From the NCBI RefSeq assembly GCF_010389155.1, contig NC_057768.1, positions 12,646,501-12,710,500 on the forward strand: 64,000 bases of DNA, given 5' to 3'. This DNA comes from Erigeron canadensis (Eukaryota; Streptophyta; Magnoliopsida; Asterales; Asteraceae). The notes under the pieces are model-generated. The model ran no database searches, was not told where the DNA came from, and was given only the letters and a program-made list of their open reading frames with translations. Shown here one piece after another: positions 37,640-50,019 of this stretch (position 1 is its first letter; every line of letters begins with the position of its first letter). Made by a program: the position numbers and the translations under genes.

Positions 37640-38060
37640 AAAAGGATATCTAAACAAACTGAACCGTTCATCCGAAATTTGTTTGTATTTATACATTTAA
37701 TTCAATATAAAAATCTGTTTGTTTAACAAAATGAGTTTCATTTGTTTATTTATGTTTGATAATCTGTTCATGAACAATTGTGAAATTCTGTTAACGAACA
37801 TTCGTTGTATATGTTTGTTTACATATAGTAATATCTAATCGATTATACTTTAAAAAATAGTTAAAATGTAAATATTTTTTTTATATCTTATATATCATTA
37901 TTATTATTATATATAATATAAAGTGTAAGTATTAATACTGTAATAATTAAATTTGATCTAAGGGTTATAAATCAAAGTTGGAATTCATCCAAAGGTTCCT
38001 ATTTATTTAGGGATGAATTTAAGACTTTGTTATACATATATATTGGTAGATTGGTAGATT
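37640..38060. other. AT-rich intergenic stretch
   Basis: Upstream flank of UGP with no gene and no clear repeat, ending at the palindromic repeat that holds the solo LTR. Confidence 0.5.
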
Positions 38061-38062
38061 AC

Positions 38063-38086
38063 TAAAAGAGGGGGTTGGGGTACACT
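38063..38086. repeat. Palindromic repeat copy 2, left half, with TSD ACACT
   Basis: taaaagagggggttggggt followed by ACACT (38082-38086), the target duplication of the solo LTR. The other half is at 40623-40651. Joined without the LTR, it matches 14071-14114 in inverse orientation. Confidence 0.75.
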
Positions 38087-38779
38087 TGTAACACCCTAAA
38101 TTATTAAGCCAATGAAAATTAACCTCTATTATAGTTTTGACATTAAAATAGTTTCCTAGTATTTTATTTTTGAATATGGGATTGTTTTAGTTGGAACTTT
38201 AGCGGATAACTGGTATTTACCCACTAAATTAGAGACTGGGGCGTGACACTCTTAAGAAGTGCCAGCCAAATCCTTCTTCCTTACTCATCACTTCTCCACC
38301 AACTTTTCTTCTACATTCTTCCTAACTCTTATACTAACAAACATTAATCCTAATTTCTCATTCAATCTAAGGAACTTTCATCAAGAACAATAATAATAAT
38401 CTTCTTTTATCTCATAAAATTGAAAAGTGGAGGTTTAATTATGGTGGTGGTGGCTGAAATTACAAGGAAGAAAGGAGAAGAAAGTATGAAATTGAAACCC
38501 TAACTTATGTCTTCCATTATTTGAGGTATTGATGCTTTAACCTAATTTTGATTCTTGCTAAATTATATTTTAGAAATTAGAGTTCTTGAATTGGAAAATT
38601 TGGGGGTTTTATTTATATTGAGTAAATTGATATAATATGAATTAGGGTTCTTGTAAGTTAATCAAATTTAGGGTTTTAATTGGGTTGGATGGTAAATTTT
38701 GATGAATGGAAGTAAGAAGAAATCTGGACAGATTCTGCCCCTGATGTTGTAACGAGTTAAACGCCCTCATAACAGCATT

Positions 38780-39290
38780 TTCACTTGTTGAGTCCTAAAA
38801 AGAAAATGTAGGTTATTGTGTTAGCAAAATTTTCCCACTGGAATGAGTTCAAAATTCGAAGTAGAACTCTAGTTATGAATTTTTGAATCCAGTGGCGCAA
38901 TCCTGATCTTTCAGCAAAAATGATTCTGATGTTTGTTGTTAAAACGAGTAAAACACATGTATGTGAGTCAAATAATGTCTTGATCACTGAAGATGAAATG
39001 TACCTAAATGTGTTACAAAGAGGTGGCCACTAGAATGAGGTCAAAATATGGTGTAGAACTCAAGTTATGGTCTTTTGAATTCAGTAAGGTCAAAGCTGTT
39101 TTCAGCAACTGTGTTGGTTTTTAAAATGACCAGAAGTCACCTTTGAAAGGCAATTCACATGTTGGTCACTAAAGATAAAAGGTAGGTATATGTGTCACCT
39201 AAATTTGGCCACTGGAATCAAGTAAAAAGAGTAAGTAGAACTTGAGTTATGCTTGTTTGAAGTCTGCTAGGTCAAATATGTTAATGACAA
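38780..39290. repeat. Three diverged about 170-bp direct repeats in the solo LTR
   Basis: Each contains a ccactggaatgagttcaaa-like core followed by gtagaactc.agttatg. Copies begin near 38835, 39025 and 39205. Confidence 0.65.
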
Positions 39291-40441
39291 TTTTGATACG
39301 AAAGTAACTCTTGGCCAATTGAAAATGATGTAAGAGATACATGTTATGTGAACCAACCCAAGATTAATATAAGATTGTAAATGATGGGTTGGGTGTTGAA
39401 ATGTTAGTGATTATGGCTAGATGGCCTAGTATGTGATTGATGATCCTATATGCGTTGTGATTTGTTGCTAGGTTGAAGCATACATGTTTTGTGTTCATGC
39501 GGTCTTCTTGATTTATAATTTTGGTTTTCGCGGAGGAGGTGAGTTTCTTGCATACTTTTATATGTGCCTTGGGTCAGTTACCATTCATGTTGAGTGAGTC
39601 CATGGTGGTATTTGATTGGCGTTAAGTCCCATGTTTATGGTTGAGTTTGATTACAGGCCTAATCGGTGGCCATAGGCTCATGTGGAGCATTTCTTATTGA
39701 TATATTTGATTGTGATGGTAATCATTTGCTTATATGGATCCATGTAATGCCTAGCCCAAGGGTGAGTATTATGGATATGACACGACGGTGTCATAGTCCA
39801 TATGCAACAGTCCCTTGAGCATTGCCCTCCTTTGTATAAACGTATGCAAGATTATTCACTAAGCTTTGCTTACTTTTTAGTTGTTTACCCTTTTATAGGT
39901 TGTCCTGGATGAGGAAGAAAGTAAGTATTGTAAAGATTGGAGTTAAAGATGCTTAATGGATATGGGTTGCTTTGGTTAAATGCGGATAATGGTATTGGTA
40001 ATAGGACCCATAGTGACCCCTTTGCACTATTGGCTCTTTGTACTCTTGTTATGTTTTTTTGGAGAATTATTATGATGTCTAGAGTTAGACTCGAGTTTTG
40101 GGTATTTTAAATGGGTCGTTTTGTAGTTGTAATGTATTGATTGTTTAAATGTGTTTTGGAGAAACTCATAATCCGTAACAGGTTTGGATGATGATTTTAC
40201 GAATGGGTCATGCCGAAATTTCTAATTTTGTACGTCGTCATTTGTAAGATGTCAACTCGGGTAATTGACCCATTTGGTGGTAAAATGAATGTTTGGTCAA
40301 CAGATACTTTTACCTTGCTTATTTATGAGTCGAAAACTTATTTGAACTTAGAAATGTTGTATTATGAAATTTGGTTTTGATTTTGGTAGTCTGTAAGTTG
40401 GATTAAGCATCTAATGATTTTTGGTGTTGCTGAACTGGTGC

Positions 40442-40564
40442 CCACTGCGGCGCAGTGGGGGTAATCTTACCCACTGCGGCGCAGTGGGGATTCTCGGATC
40501 CAGGGAGCATGTTACTTCCACTGCGGCGCAGTGGGGATTGCATCCACCCACTGCGGCGCAGTGG
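40442..40564. repeat. Four copies of a 17-bp CG-rich palindrome
   Basis: CCACTGCGGCGCAGTGG occurs identically at 40442-40458, 40471-40487, 40518-40534 and 40548-40564. Eight-base arms flank one central base. The surrounding sequence is AT-rich. Confidence 0.95.
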
Positions 40565-40627
40565 GTATATCAAGTAAAAAAACAATCCTTATTTTTCTAT
40601 TAAATCGAGTTGTGTCGTTTCAACACT

Positions 40628-40651
40628 TGTCACCCCTAATCCCCTCTTTTA
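40628..40651. repeat. Palindromic repeat copy 2, right half
   Basis: tgtcacccctaatcccctc continuing to tttta completes the palindrome begun at 38063. Confidence 0.7.
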
Positions 40652-40689
40652 ACTTAATACTTCATCCTTATTAATCCTCTAATTTTTTA

Positions 40690-40990
40690 ATATTAATCTA
40701 AATTAGTTTACACTTTTTGGTAATCTATCACCAATTAATTTACACTTTTTAGTTTCCCATCACCAATTTACACTTTAACTCAATTAAAAAATAATTAACT
40801 TACACTTTTTGATTTTCCATCACCAATTTACACATTAACCCAATTTAAAAATAATTAATTATACTTTTTGGTTTTCCATCACCAATTTACACTTAAAAAT
40901 AATTAATTTACAATTTTTGGTTTTCCATCACCAATTTACAATTTCACCCAATTTAAAAATAACTAATTTACACTTTTCAGTTTTATTGGT
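40690..40990. repeat. About 60-bp tandem repeats (5-6 copies)
   Basis: A unit with ttttccatcaccaatttaca and a variable caatttaaaaataatta part repeats with small indels. AT-rich and non-coding. Confidence 0.85.
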
Positions 40991-41180
40991 AATTTATAAT
41001 ATAAATCATGTACGACAACAAAAAAAAGAAGCTAGAATCAACTACAAAAGGTTTTTCTTTTTATATACTTTGCACATAATTAATCATTATTATTATTTTT
41101 TAACATTGAATTTTTATGTTATTGTTATTATTAGTTCTTTTAATTTAGTTTGAGGTTCGTTATAGCTTTTTCTTCAACAA

Positions 41181-42463
41181 AAAAAATCTGACCACATTAG
41201 TTCATCTGGAAGATCTTAAGCCAACACATGTTAACCATCATTTACGACTCTATGTTGTGCATGTATGGACTATTTCGGAGTGGAACAACCCGAAGGAAAT
41301 CAAAACGTTCGAGATGGTCTTTGTTGATGAATTGGTATGTATTTTTCAAATTATATAGTTTACATTTTTAAAATATAAGAAACTATAAATTTTTTATTTA
41401 ACTGAAGTTGAGAAAAAAGGGTAAACTGTAATCAATATTTATATGGAGTTAATTTTCGTATGTTTCTTCTTTAGTTTTCGTATTGATTAAGTTATGATAT
41501 ATGACTTAACTAATTTAAATATTATATATTAAATTTTGTATTTGTAACCTATATTAACTCTTAGGATTTACGATTATATCTTTCCATAACCTTTTAGATA
41601 TAAAGTCTAAATTTGCTATGAGTAGGTTTCTGATTACTTTAATATAATGACTTTGATTATTTTGATATCTTTTTGAAAGTAGTTCATTAATAGTGTATAC
41701 TTAAGATTTACTATTATATCTTTATATAAGTTTTTAGATAAAAAGTCGAATTTTGCTATGAGTAAGATTATGATTATTTTAATATATCGACTATGATTAT
41801 TTTGAATCTGTTTTGAAACTAGCTCATTGATGGTGTAATTTTTTAGCCGCTGTTATTCTATCAGGGGTAAATGCTACATATTGAGATTTTGTTGAATGTT
41901 TTAGTATGATTATTTAGCATGGTGGAACAACTCATCATTTTAGTTTGTGTGTGACAGATATACTTCGGATCTTATGAAAAGCATGATATCAATTTTAAAT
42001 AATACCTTTAGATAAAACCCTTTGATCCACGTTATGTTTAGGATTTAATACAACAGGGGATGACTTTGCAAGGTTTTTAGCTTGACTCCTTTTTTTTTAT
42101 CAACAATTTGTTTCCCTATCTTTCTTGCATTAGCCGATAAAATCAATTGATCGACATTTGAAATGTCTTTGGTTGGGTTCATTTATTATTCTGAATAATT
42201 TTCTTAGATCTTTATACAAAGAAGTTTATTCGATTCTTATGGTTAATTTGTTTGGGGTTTATTTTTTAAAATTGGATTAAATACATAGAAACACACAAAC
42301 AGAACTTACCAGTTTTTTCCATGTTTTTTTTTGCTTTTTGCAGGGCACTATCATACATGGCTTGGTCAATGGTGAATAGACGGAAAATTTTAGGAGTATT
42401 TTAACCGATGGAGTGGCTATTCAGCTAGAAAATTTCCAAGTTGATTTCAGTATATTTATATAA
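41181..42463 (+). pseudogene. RPA-like OB-fold ssDNA-binding gene fragment, Helitron-associated
   Basis: Exon-like segment 41181-41334 reads LVHLEDLKPTHVNHHLRLYV, then VHVWTISEWNNP and TFEMVFVDEL, ending at a GT donor. After an about 1-kb intron with a T-rich tail and CAG acceptor, 42344-42463 gives GTIIHGLVNGE, an in-frame TAG, then ENFRSILTDGVAIQLENFQV. This matches the N-terminal OB fold of replication protein A large-subunit-like proteins that plant Helitrons often carry. No start codon was identified, and the stop makes it a pseudogene. A Helitron 3' end lies 50 bp downstream. Confidence 0.7.
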
Positions 42464-42512
42464 TATATATGAATTCCAATATTTTAGCTTTGATTAATAT
42501 ATTTTGAGACTA

Positions 42513-42537
42513 CCCGTCCAACGGGCCTAAACACTAG
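42513..42537 (+). mobile_element. Helitron 3' terminus
   Basis: A short hairpin CCCGT-cca-ACGGG (42513-42525) lies 8 bases before CTAG (42534-42537), followed by T. A GC-rich hairpin close to a terminal CTRR inserted before T is the plant Helitron 3' end. The 5' TC end was not located, so the total length is unknown; the element probably includes the RPA-like fragment. Confidence 0.7.
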
Positions 42538-42760
42538 TATTTTATATATATATATATTATAAATATAAATATATATATATGAGGTTAGGTACTACGTGGC
42601 AGTTAGACACCTATGTTTGGGTGGGGAACCTCTCACATCTTATTTTTTTAATATCTAAAAAACATGGGGACCAAACATTTAGATATCTATTAAAAAATTA
42701 GTATGTGAGGAGTTCTACAATCAAACTTGGATGTCTAACAACCACATATTAACCTTTTTT

Positions 42761-42796
<36 letters not shown>

Positions 42797-44435
42797 GTAT
42801 GGGAGCCTTATTTTGAGAACCCGTTTTTTTGTAAGAACCTTGAGAACTCTTAAATTATGTATTGATCACAAAATACATAATTTACAAAATGCGATATATA
42901 TATATACGAGCATAGTACCCGTGGAATGCAACATGAGAATTTACAAAGTGCGATATGCAGTGATAATGACAAATTATAAAGTATTATTTATTTTCCGTTG
43001 GTTAAAACTTTTATTGTGAGTTGTATATAAATATATAATACAAAATGTAATTACGAAAGTAAAAAAAATAACCATAATATTATTTTATGAAATTATGAAT
43101 GGTTTTCTTTTCTAGAAAAAATTATGGCATAATAATCAGAAAATTATATGTTTTAGAAAATTAAATATACATTAAAATTTCAAATTAATATTAGTATATC
43201 CATTTACAAATGAAATATTAAAATTAAAAGAATAGAGTGATGGGCTGATGCTTTTAATATAAACTGAAAATGAATGTTGGGCCTTTTACTTAGTCAAGTG
43301 TGCCCTAAATTCTAAGACATAGTAGCTCTTTTAAGGTGCAACCAAAGTTAAATACTCGTATATAACATAGCATGTGACTATGTGAGTAAAAGGAAAGACT
43401 AACACTGCATTCTTGAGTTTAAAATTAAAAGAAAAGAAAATAGAAGATTGGAAATGATAAGAAAGGAATATAACTTATATGAAAAAAAGGCATTCGAGTT
43501 CAAAGTTTAAAGAAAATAAAGAAAAGAAAGTCAAAAGTTAATTGCATTCTCAAGTTAAAATGATAAGAAAAGAAAGTAAAAAAAAAACAATAATTTTACG
43601 ATTATGTCCTACAATAATAATAGATCTATGACTTAAAAACCTGTAAACTTTCAACAACTCATACACAGATAGAATGACGACAATTAAAAGAGTTTGGGAT
43701 TGAAAATTTGAAACCAAAAATACACCGATCTATACGAAAGTGGCACATTTATTCTCTCAAACATGAATTAAGGATAGTGCTTCATTGCTTTGAGCTTATT
43801 GGTGTTCCTCCTGGGACTTGAATTTTGTTTTATTCCCAATTGACTTGAATTTTGCAATATTATAAGTCACTGCTGTATAGGCTATTATCATCTCCAGGTT
43901 AGTCACCAGTGAAGAAGAAGAGTAATATATGGTTTGGTAAAGGGGTAAAATGGTAATTATACATAAGAACTGAAATATTCCCATCCAAACCCGGTCATAA
44001 ATGGGAGGAAAAGTTTGGGCTCTAAAACACTTATATTTTCCCTATCAATGCTTTTCCTTCCCCATCTAAAAAAAACTCAAGAATGAAAAAATACATAAGA
44101 CTCCAATCATTCCATTTCCTTTCTTGCTTTAAAAAACTCAAGAACGAAGTGTAAAGATTTGAAAAAAAATATAAAAAGATAAAAACAAAACAAAACAAAA
44201 TAGAAGAGAATATGTAGGTTTGCTTTGGTTATTTCTTTCTCTGGTCTCTATTTTCTTTTCTATTTTTTCTATATTTTCATTCATCTTCTTAAAAATACCA
44301 TATGTATATATTGAAATCGCTACCTTTTTTATCGGAAACATCATATCTAGCAACTATTTGTCCAGATCTTGACTCATTTAAACCGAATCTTGACCGAAGT
44401 GGCCGACATTTTAGCGATTTGACAGTGCTTGGTGA
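42538..44435. other. AT-rich intergenic stretch
   Basis: No gene supported. Contains (AT)n at 42540-42580, (CT)n(AT)n at about 42760-42790, and a ggagccttattttgagaaccc motif near 42801 resembling a common plant repeat start, with no partner end found. 43400-43600 is A-rich with many gaaaagaaa motifs. Confidence 0.5.
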
Positions 44436-44439
44436 TGAT

Positions 44440-44950
44440 TGTTTTTGGTAACGACGGTGGTTATAACGGCGGTAGCTGGAGGTGGTTGTAACAGCAGTGG
44501 TTGGAGATGGTTGTAACAGAGTTCATTGGAGGTGGTTGTAACGACGGTGGCTGGAGGTGGTTGTAACGACGTTGGTTGGAGATGGTTTTAACGGCGATGT
44601 TGGAGGTGGTTGTAATGGTGGTGGTTTCAGATGGTTGTAACGGCGATGGCTGAAAGTGGTTGTGAAAGTGGTGGCTAAAGGTGGTTGCAACGACGGTGGT
44701 TGGATATGGTTGTAACGACGATGGTTGGAGGTGGTTGTAACGACGGTGGTTTAAGATGGTTGTAACGGTGGTGGCTGGAGGTGGTTGTAATGGCGGATTC
44801 TGGAGGTGGCTGTAGACGGGCGGTGGTTAAAGATGGTTGTAAACGGTGGTAGCTAGTGGTGGTTATAGATGGCGGTGGCTGGTGGTGGTTGTAGACAGCG
44901 GTGATTGAAGATCGTGGTGGTTGGTGGTCATTGTAAGTGGTGGTGATTGG
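44440..44950. repeat. About 27-bp minisatellite
   Basis: The unit is approximately ggtggttgtaacgacggtgg with ctggag- or ttggagat-type spacers, some 18 diverged copies. No strand gives a convincing protein. Confidence 0.85.
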
Positions 44951-45233
44951 AGAGGTTTGGGGGTAAAGAGGTAATTATTTATAAAAAGAGAGGTGTATAT
45001 TAGGTATTAAAAATCATCCTTTTTGATTTTCAAAAAAGGGGGTCCTGCTTTATAATGTACGAGAGATGGTGGTCGCGCGTTGCGGTGGTGAGATGGTGGG
45101 GGTGATAGGTCAAGCCATAGAGTATGATAGTCAAATGCCTTAGCCGTACAGGATCCGCCCTTAGATTTAAAAATTCGACGAAAGTATATCGAATCACATC
45201 ATTAATGAAAAAACATGAAATTTTGTAACACCC
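44951..45233. other. Short intergenic stretch
   Basis: Nothing recognised between the minisatellite and the outer LTR. Confidence 0.45.
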
Positions 45234-45590
45234 GTCGTTTAAAAATATGGATTTTTAAAAATTTTCGCCCAACGGCGTCAAAGAAAGCGGAATAAAACTT
45301 TAAAAGACGAAACCAACAAAAATCTTTTTGGTTCATTCATTAAATGGTGTTACTAGCCATATCATCAAAATAAGTTCAATTGGAAACCCATCGGTTGCCC
45401 AACACTAAACAACCAATCACAATATCACTTCAATACATAAACATCTTAACGTTTAATAAATGTCTAAAATAAGTATCCACTATAGGTAAACTACAGCCAG
45501 CTTCAAGATCATCTACCCATGCATCACATCTTCTCACATCTACCTGCTAAGTTGGACCTGAGGGCACAACACATTTTAAAAGAGCAAGTG
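45234..45590. mobile_element. Outer LTR retroelement, left part (interrupted)
   Basis: Begins TGTAACACCCGTCG, an LTR-type start, and is interrupted at 45591 by the nested gypsy element. The rest appears to resume after about 62912. No coding part in the window. Confidence 0.5.
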
Positions 45591-47005
45591 TGTCACACCC
45601 CGACTAAGGCGAAAAACTCGGAATGCAAGATAAAGTACACGCGCACATGGATGTTACATAGGAATAGCTAATGTGTGCATTTAAGCACAAATAGTCAAAT
45701 AGATAGTTCACAAACTCAAGTTTTCAAAGCATTCAAATAAAGCATGAGATAAGTTCCCACGCAGGGGAAAAGGTTAGGCATAATGCCATCAAGCACATAA
45801 GAAGCATGCAAATCTCCAAATCCTAATTCTGAAGTCTGCTAACAGTCCCATGAACCAATTCTATCTACGATTAGCTTGAACACCTGAAAGGAATACTCAA
45901 AAGTGTCAACACAAAGGTTGGTGAGTTAGTAGGTTTTGTAAACAAGTATCAAGTATGGTGCCAGGTCGAAATATCATCAAGATCCACACCGCATTATGAC
46001 TATCAACTTACTTATGATAGCAAGAATCAAGTATCTCTATGCAACCAGCACTTACGGTATACCAGGCCTAAAGGTGCAAGTATCAAGTATCTCAACTGGT
46101 GCCTCCAACTCCACCATAAGTATCAAGCATCAAGCATCTTAAACTCCAACATAAGTATCAAGTATTAAGTATCAAGTATCACAGTGCACATCATACAGTA
46201 CAGTCAAATAGTCATAAATGATGACAGACACAAAGGCACGAGTATCCTTCCACCCCAAAACATAAGTAAAAAGGGGCTACGAAAACTCACAGTGATCTGG
46301 TACAAGCACGGATTATAAGCACAGAGAACAAGCACCGAGATAAATAGGTTATATCTATCAAAATCCAAGTACACCTTGATGGAAACCTATATATAGATCA
46401 TTGATCATAGATGAACACACGTATTAATTCTTGTGATTAATTAATCATTGAAATGTCCTTGATGAACTGATGATTTGGTCCTCGGTGATCTATGAACGTT
46501 TTGACTCGAAAAGAGTTTGAATGAACTTTAAGTACTCGAACCAGACTCGATCTGAAGGTCTTCGAACTTACACATAAGTAATTTACAATGTTAATTAGTT
46601 GATCGTGTCTTTAATAATGAACTTTAGCCTTAAGAACTAAATTTGATTGTTCATAGAACTTGTACTTTGATAATTAAGATAGAACATGTCTTTAGTGTAC
46701 TCAATTAGGGTTTGCATAACGTACATAGTTTTAGGTCATTTTAGTAACTAGCTTTATTGTCGAAATGTAGCCTTGAATGTGATTAATCAAATGATAATGA
46801 AGCTAAGGATTGATTTGATGATTAGGTACATGATTAGATCGATTTAAGTTTGAGTTATAGGGCTAAGATCGTGTTAGGGTTTTGAAATCGTCCTAGGGTT
46901 TGTCATGAGCAAGATCGTTTTAATGAATTGAACTGTCTAGCCGTTCTAATGACGAAAGTATGATTCAAGGAACTTATTTAAATCCTTTCTAAGATGGTTG
47001 TTACA
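45591..47005 (-). repeat. 3' LTR of gypsy element 1 (internally deleted)
   Basis: TGTCACACC to GTTGTTACA. Compared with the right LTR it lacks about 1.2 kb between the gatcgtttta motif (near 46921) and the gaattg/aactgtctagcc motif. The missing part holds the TATA box. Confidence 0.9.
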
Positions 47006-47024
47006 TCCTCCCCTACTTAACGGA
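47006..47024 (-). promoter_or_regulatory. Polypurine tract of gypsy element 1
   Basis: The minus strand reads gttaagtaggggagga directly before the 3' LTR. Confidence 0.75.
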
Positions 47025-47265
47025 ATTTTGTCCCGAAATTCAAATTGCACGTCATGTTTCAAGTTATGATTGCACACCAAGTTTACAAGCATCAAGTTGC
47101 ACGTAAGTTTCGAGTATGAATCACACAAATAGTTGCAAGTAGTATGTTCCACATTGAGTTTCAAGCATCACTTCACATAGCAAACATTAAATGTCAAATT
47201 AGGCGCTAAGTTCTTAAGTTACTCACTAGCTTGAGGTATCGAGTTAGGCGAATAAGTGCGGATAC

Positions 47266-47772
47266 TTAAGCTTCATTTGATCTTCTCTCCCAAGTAAACT
47301 CAGGGCCTCTACGGGATTTCCAACGAACTTTCACAATGGTATACTTATGCCTCTTGAGCTTCTTGACTTCTCGATCCATGATCTCGACGGGTTCTTCTTT
47401 GAAGCTCAAATCACTATCTACTCGTATTTCGTTCAAAGGAACATATGATGCTTCATCAGCTAGACACTTTTTGAGGTTCGACACGTGGAAGACATCGTGT
47501 ACGTTACTCAGCTCTTGGGGAAGTTTCAAACGGTAAGCTACTGCACCCACACATTCTATAATCTCGAAAGGTCCAACATATCTCGGAGCTAGTTTCCCTC
47601 TCTTAATGAATCTACCTACCCCCTTCCAAGGCGACACTTTAAGCATTACCCGATCACCAACCTGAAACTCTAAGGGTTTTCGTCGATTGTCAGCATATTT
47701 CTTCTGTCTATCTCTTGCCTTCATGAGGTTCTCCTTGATCTGAGCAACCCTTTCAGTAGTGGAGACCGACAT
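47266..47772 (-). pseudogene. Gypsy 1 integrase C-terminus with chromodomain-like tail
   Basis: 168 codons: QKKYADNRRKPLEFQVGDRV, then LAPRYVGPFEIIECVG, NVHDVFHVSNLKKC, ending DREVKKLKRHKYTIVKVRW and RGPEFTWERR. This tail is a degenerate chromodomain of plant chromoviruses, thought to guide integration to heterochromatin. About 60 nt joining it to the catalytic core are deleted near 47740, changing the frame. Confidence 0.88.
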
Positions 47773-48965
47773 TTTCTTCCATACAAAACCTCAAAAGGAG
47801 GACACCCAATGGTCGAATGATAACTATTGTTATAAGAGAATTCGACTAGTGGAAGGTAGGTATCCCAACTTCTACCAAAATCGATGACACAAGCTCTCAA
47901 CATGTCCTCTAGAGTCTGAATCGTCCGCTCACTCTGTCCGTCTGTCTGGGGATGATAGGTTGTACTCATATCTATTCGCGTTCCCAAGGCTCGTTGCATC
48001 GATTTCCAAAATCCTGATGTAAACTGACTATCTCTATCACAAATGATAGATACTGGAACGCCGTGCTTAGCTACAATTTCTTTAAGATACAGTCGCGCAT
48101 AATGTTCCATACTATAATCTTCCTTTATAGGTATGAAATGTGCCGACTTGGTTAGTCGATCTACTAATACCTATATTGCATCTTTACCACTGCTTGTTCT
48201 TGGTAACTTCATGACAAAGTCCATGGTAATCTTTTCCCACTTCCATGTGGGGAGCTCTGGCTGCGTCAGTAGTCCTCCTGGTTTCTTATGTTCTGCCTTA
48301 ACCTTCAGACACGTTAGACACTTGCTCACATAGACCGCCACATCATTCTTCATTCCTGGCCACCAAAATAGATCTCGCAAGTCTTGATACATCTTGTCTA
48401 TCCCTGGGTGAATAGAATATCTTGCTTGGTGCGCTTCGTCCATGATCAGCTTCCTTAGTCCCCCATACATTGGTATCCATAAGCGATCGCAAAAATACAA
48501 CCCTCCATCTTCTTTTTGAGCAAATTGTTCTTTCATACCTCCCAACCCTTCTCTATCAATATTTTCTTTCTTGTTTGCTTCTACTTGTGCCATAATCACT
48601 CTATCTTTCAGACTGTTGTGTACAGTAATGCTCATAGCTCTAATTCTTCTTGGTCTAATTCTTTCCTTCCTACTTAAGGCGTCAGCTACCACGTTTGCCT
48701 TCCCTGGGTGATAACGGATCTCGCAGTCATAGTCGCTAAACAACTCCAACCATCGTCTCTGTCGCATATTAAGATCTTTCTGGTTAAAGATGTGATGAAG
48801 GCTCTTATGATCTGTGTATATCACACTCTTCGTCCCATACAGGTAATGTCTCCAACACTTCAGCTCGAAAACGATAGCTCCTAACTCCAAATTGTGAGTC
48901 GTATAATTCTTCTTGTGGATCTTCAACTGTCGGGATGCATACGCAATAACCTTGCCTCTCTGCAT
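47721..48965 (-). pseudogene. Gypsy 1 RNase H and integrase core
   Basis: The segment 48171-48965 holds the RNase H part ([30 protein letters not shown]) and the integrase zinc finger (EAHQARYSIHPG and CLTCLKVKAEH) with ITMDFVMKLP, the first catalytic Asp. A TAG at 48171 replaces a Trp codon in the same frame. 47721-48110 continues with [12 protein letters not shown] (second Asp) and DGQSERTIQ (Glu), then LYGRKCRSP. Confidence 0.9.
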
Positions 48966-49100
48966 CAGTACACACCCTAAGCCCTGACCCGATGCGTCAC
49001 AATAAACGATAAAGTCATCAGATCCGTCAGGAAGACTTAAGATCGACGCGTTACATAACTTCTCCTTCAGTAGTCTAAATGCTTCTTCTTGTTTCTCACC

Positions 49101-49830
49101 TCAAACAAAACTTCTATCCTTGTGTGTCAACAACGTTAGGGGTTGTGCGATCCTTGAGAAGTTTTCTATGAATCGTCGATAGTAGCCTGCTAATCCCAGG
49201 AACTGTCTGATTTCTGTCGGTGTCTCCGGCCTTCTCCATTTCTCCACCGCTTCTATCTTCCTGGGATCAACTTTTATTCCATCCTTGTTAACTACATGAC
49301 CCAAAAACTTCACCTCTTCCAACCAAAATTCACATTTCGAGAATTTTCCATACAATTTTTCAGTTCTCAGAAGCTCCAATGCTTGCCTCAGATGCACTTC
49401 GTGCACCTTCTTAGTCTTTGAGTATATGAGGATGTTGTCGATGATTACAATGATGAAATCATCTAAGTACGGCTTACATACGCGGTTCATGAGATCCATG
49501 AAAACAGCAGGCGCATTTGTCAATCCAAATGGCATCACCAAAAACTCAAATTGCCCATATCTCGTGCTGAAAGCCATCTTTGGTATGTCTTCTTCGCGTA
49601 CTCTCAACTGATGATAGCCCGAACGAAGGTCGATCTTAGAGAAGTACTTGGCGCCTTGCAACTGATCGAACAAATCATCAATACGTGCAAAGGATAATGG
49701 TTCTTAACGGTTAAATTGTTCAACTCGCGGTAATCAATGCACATGCGAAACGACCCATCCTTCTTTTTAACAAATAATATCGGTGCACCCCAAGGCGAAG
49801 AACTCGGTCAGATGAATCCCTTTTCTTGTA
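49101..49830 (-). pseudogene. Gypsy 1 reverse transcriptase
   Basis: The upstream part (49700-49830, another frame) reads [20 protein letters not shown]. 49101-49673 has [13 protein letters not shown] (catalytic Asp), [19 protein letters not shown] and the box IIDNILIYS, where relatives have two Asp; the second is now Asn. It goes on through [17 protein letters not shown] to [10 protein letters not shown] and a TGA at 49101 in place of Trp. Confidence 0.9.
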
Positions 49831-50019
49831 ATTCTTGTAATTGGGTTGCTAGTTCTTGCAATTCGGAAGGAGCCAAACGGTACAGTGTCTTCGCTACTGG
49901 CATAGCGTTAGGTACCAGATCAATGCGAAACTCGACTTGCCGTGGTGGGGGTAATCCCACCACATCATCAGGAAAAACATCAGGGAAGTCGCATACGATA
50001 GGAATGTCAGAAATCTTGG

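Larger units (their letters stand above)
38087..40622. mobile_element. Solo LTR, 2.5 kb, Ty3/gypsy-like
   Basis: Starts TGTAACACCC, ends GTCGTTTCA, and is flanked by ACACT on both sides (38082-38086 and 40623-40627). No internal coding sequence is present, so it is a single LTR left by recombination. The TGTAACACCC start is shared with the LTRs at 45234 and 52980. It includes three diverged repeats (about 38780-39290) and four CG-rich palindromes (40442-40564). Orientation is unclear. Confidence 0.8.
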
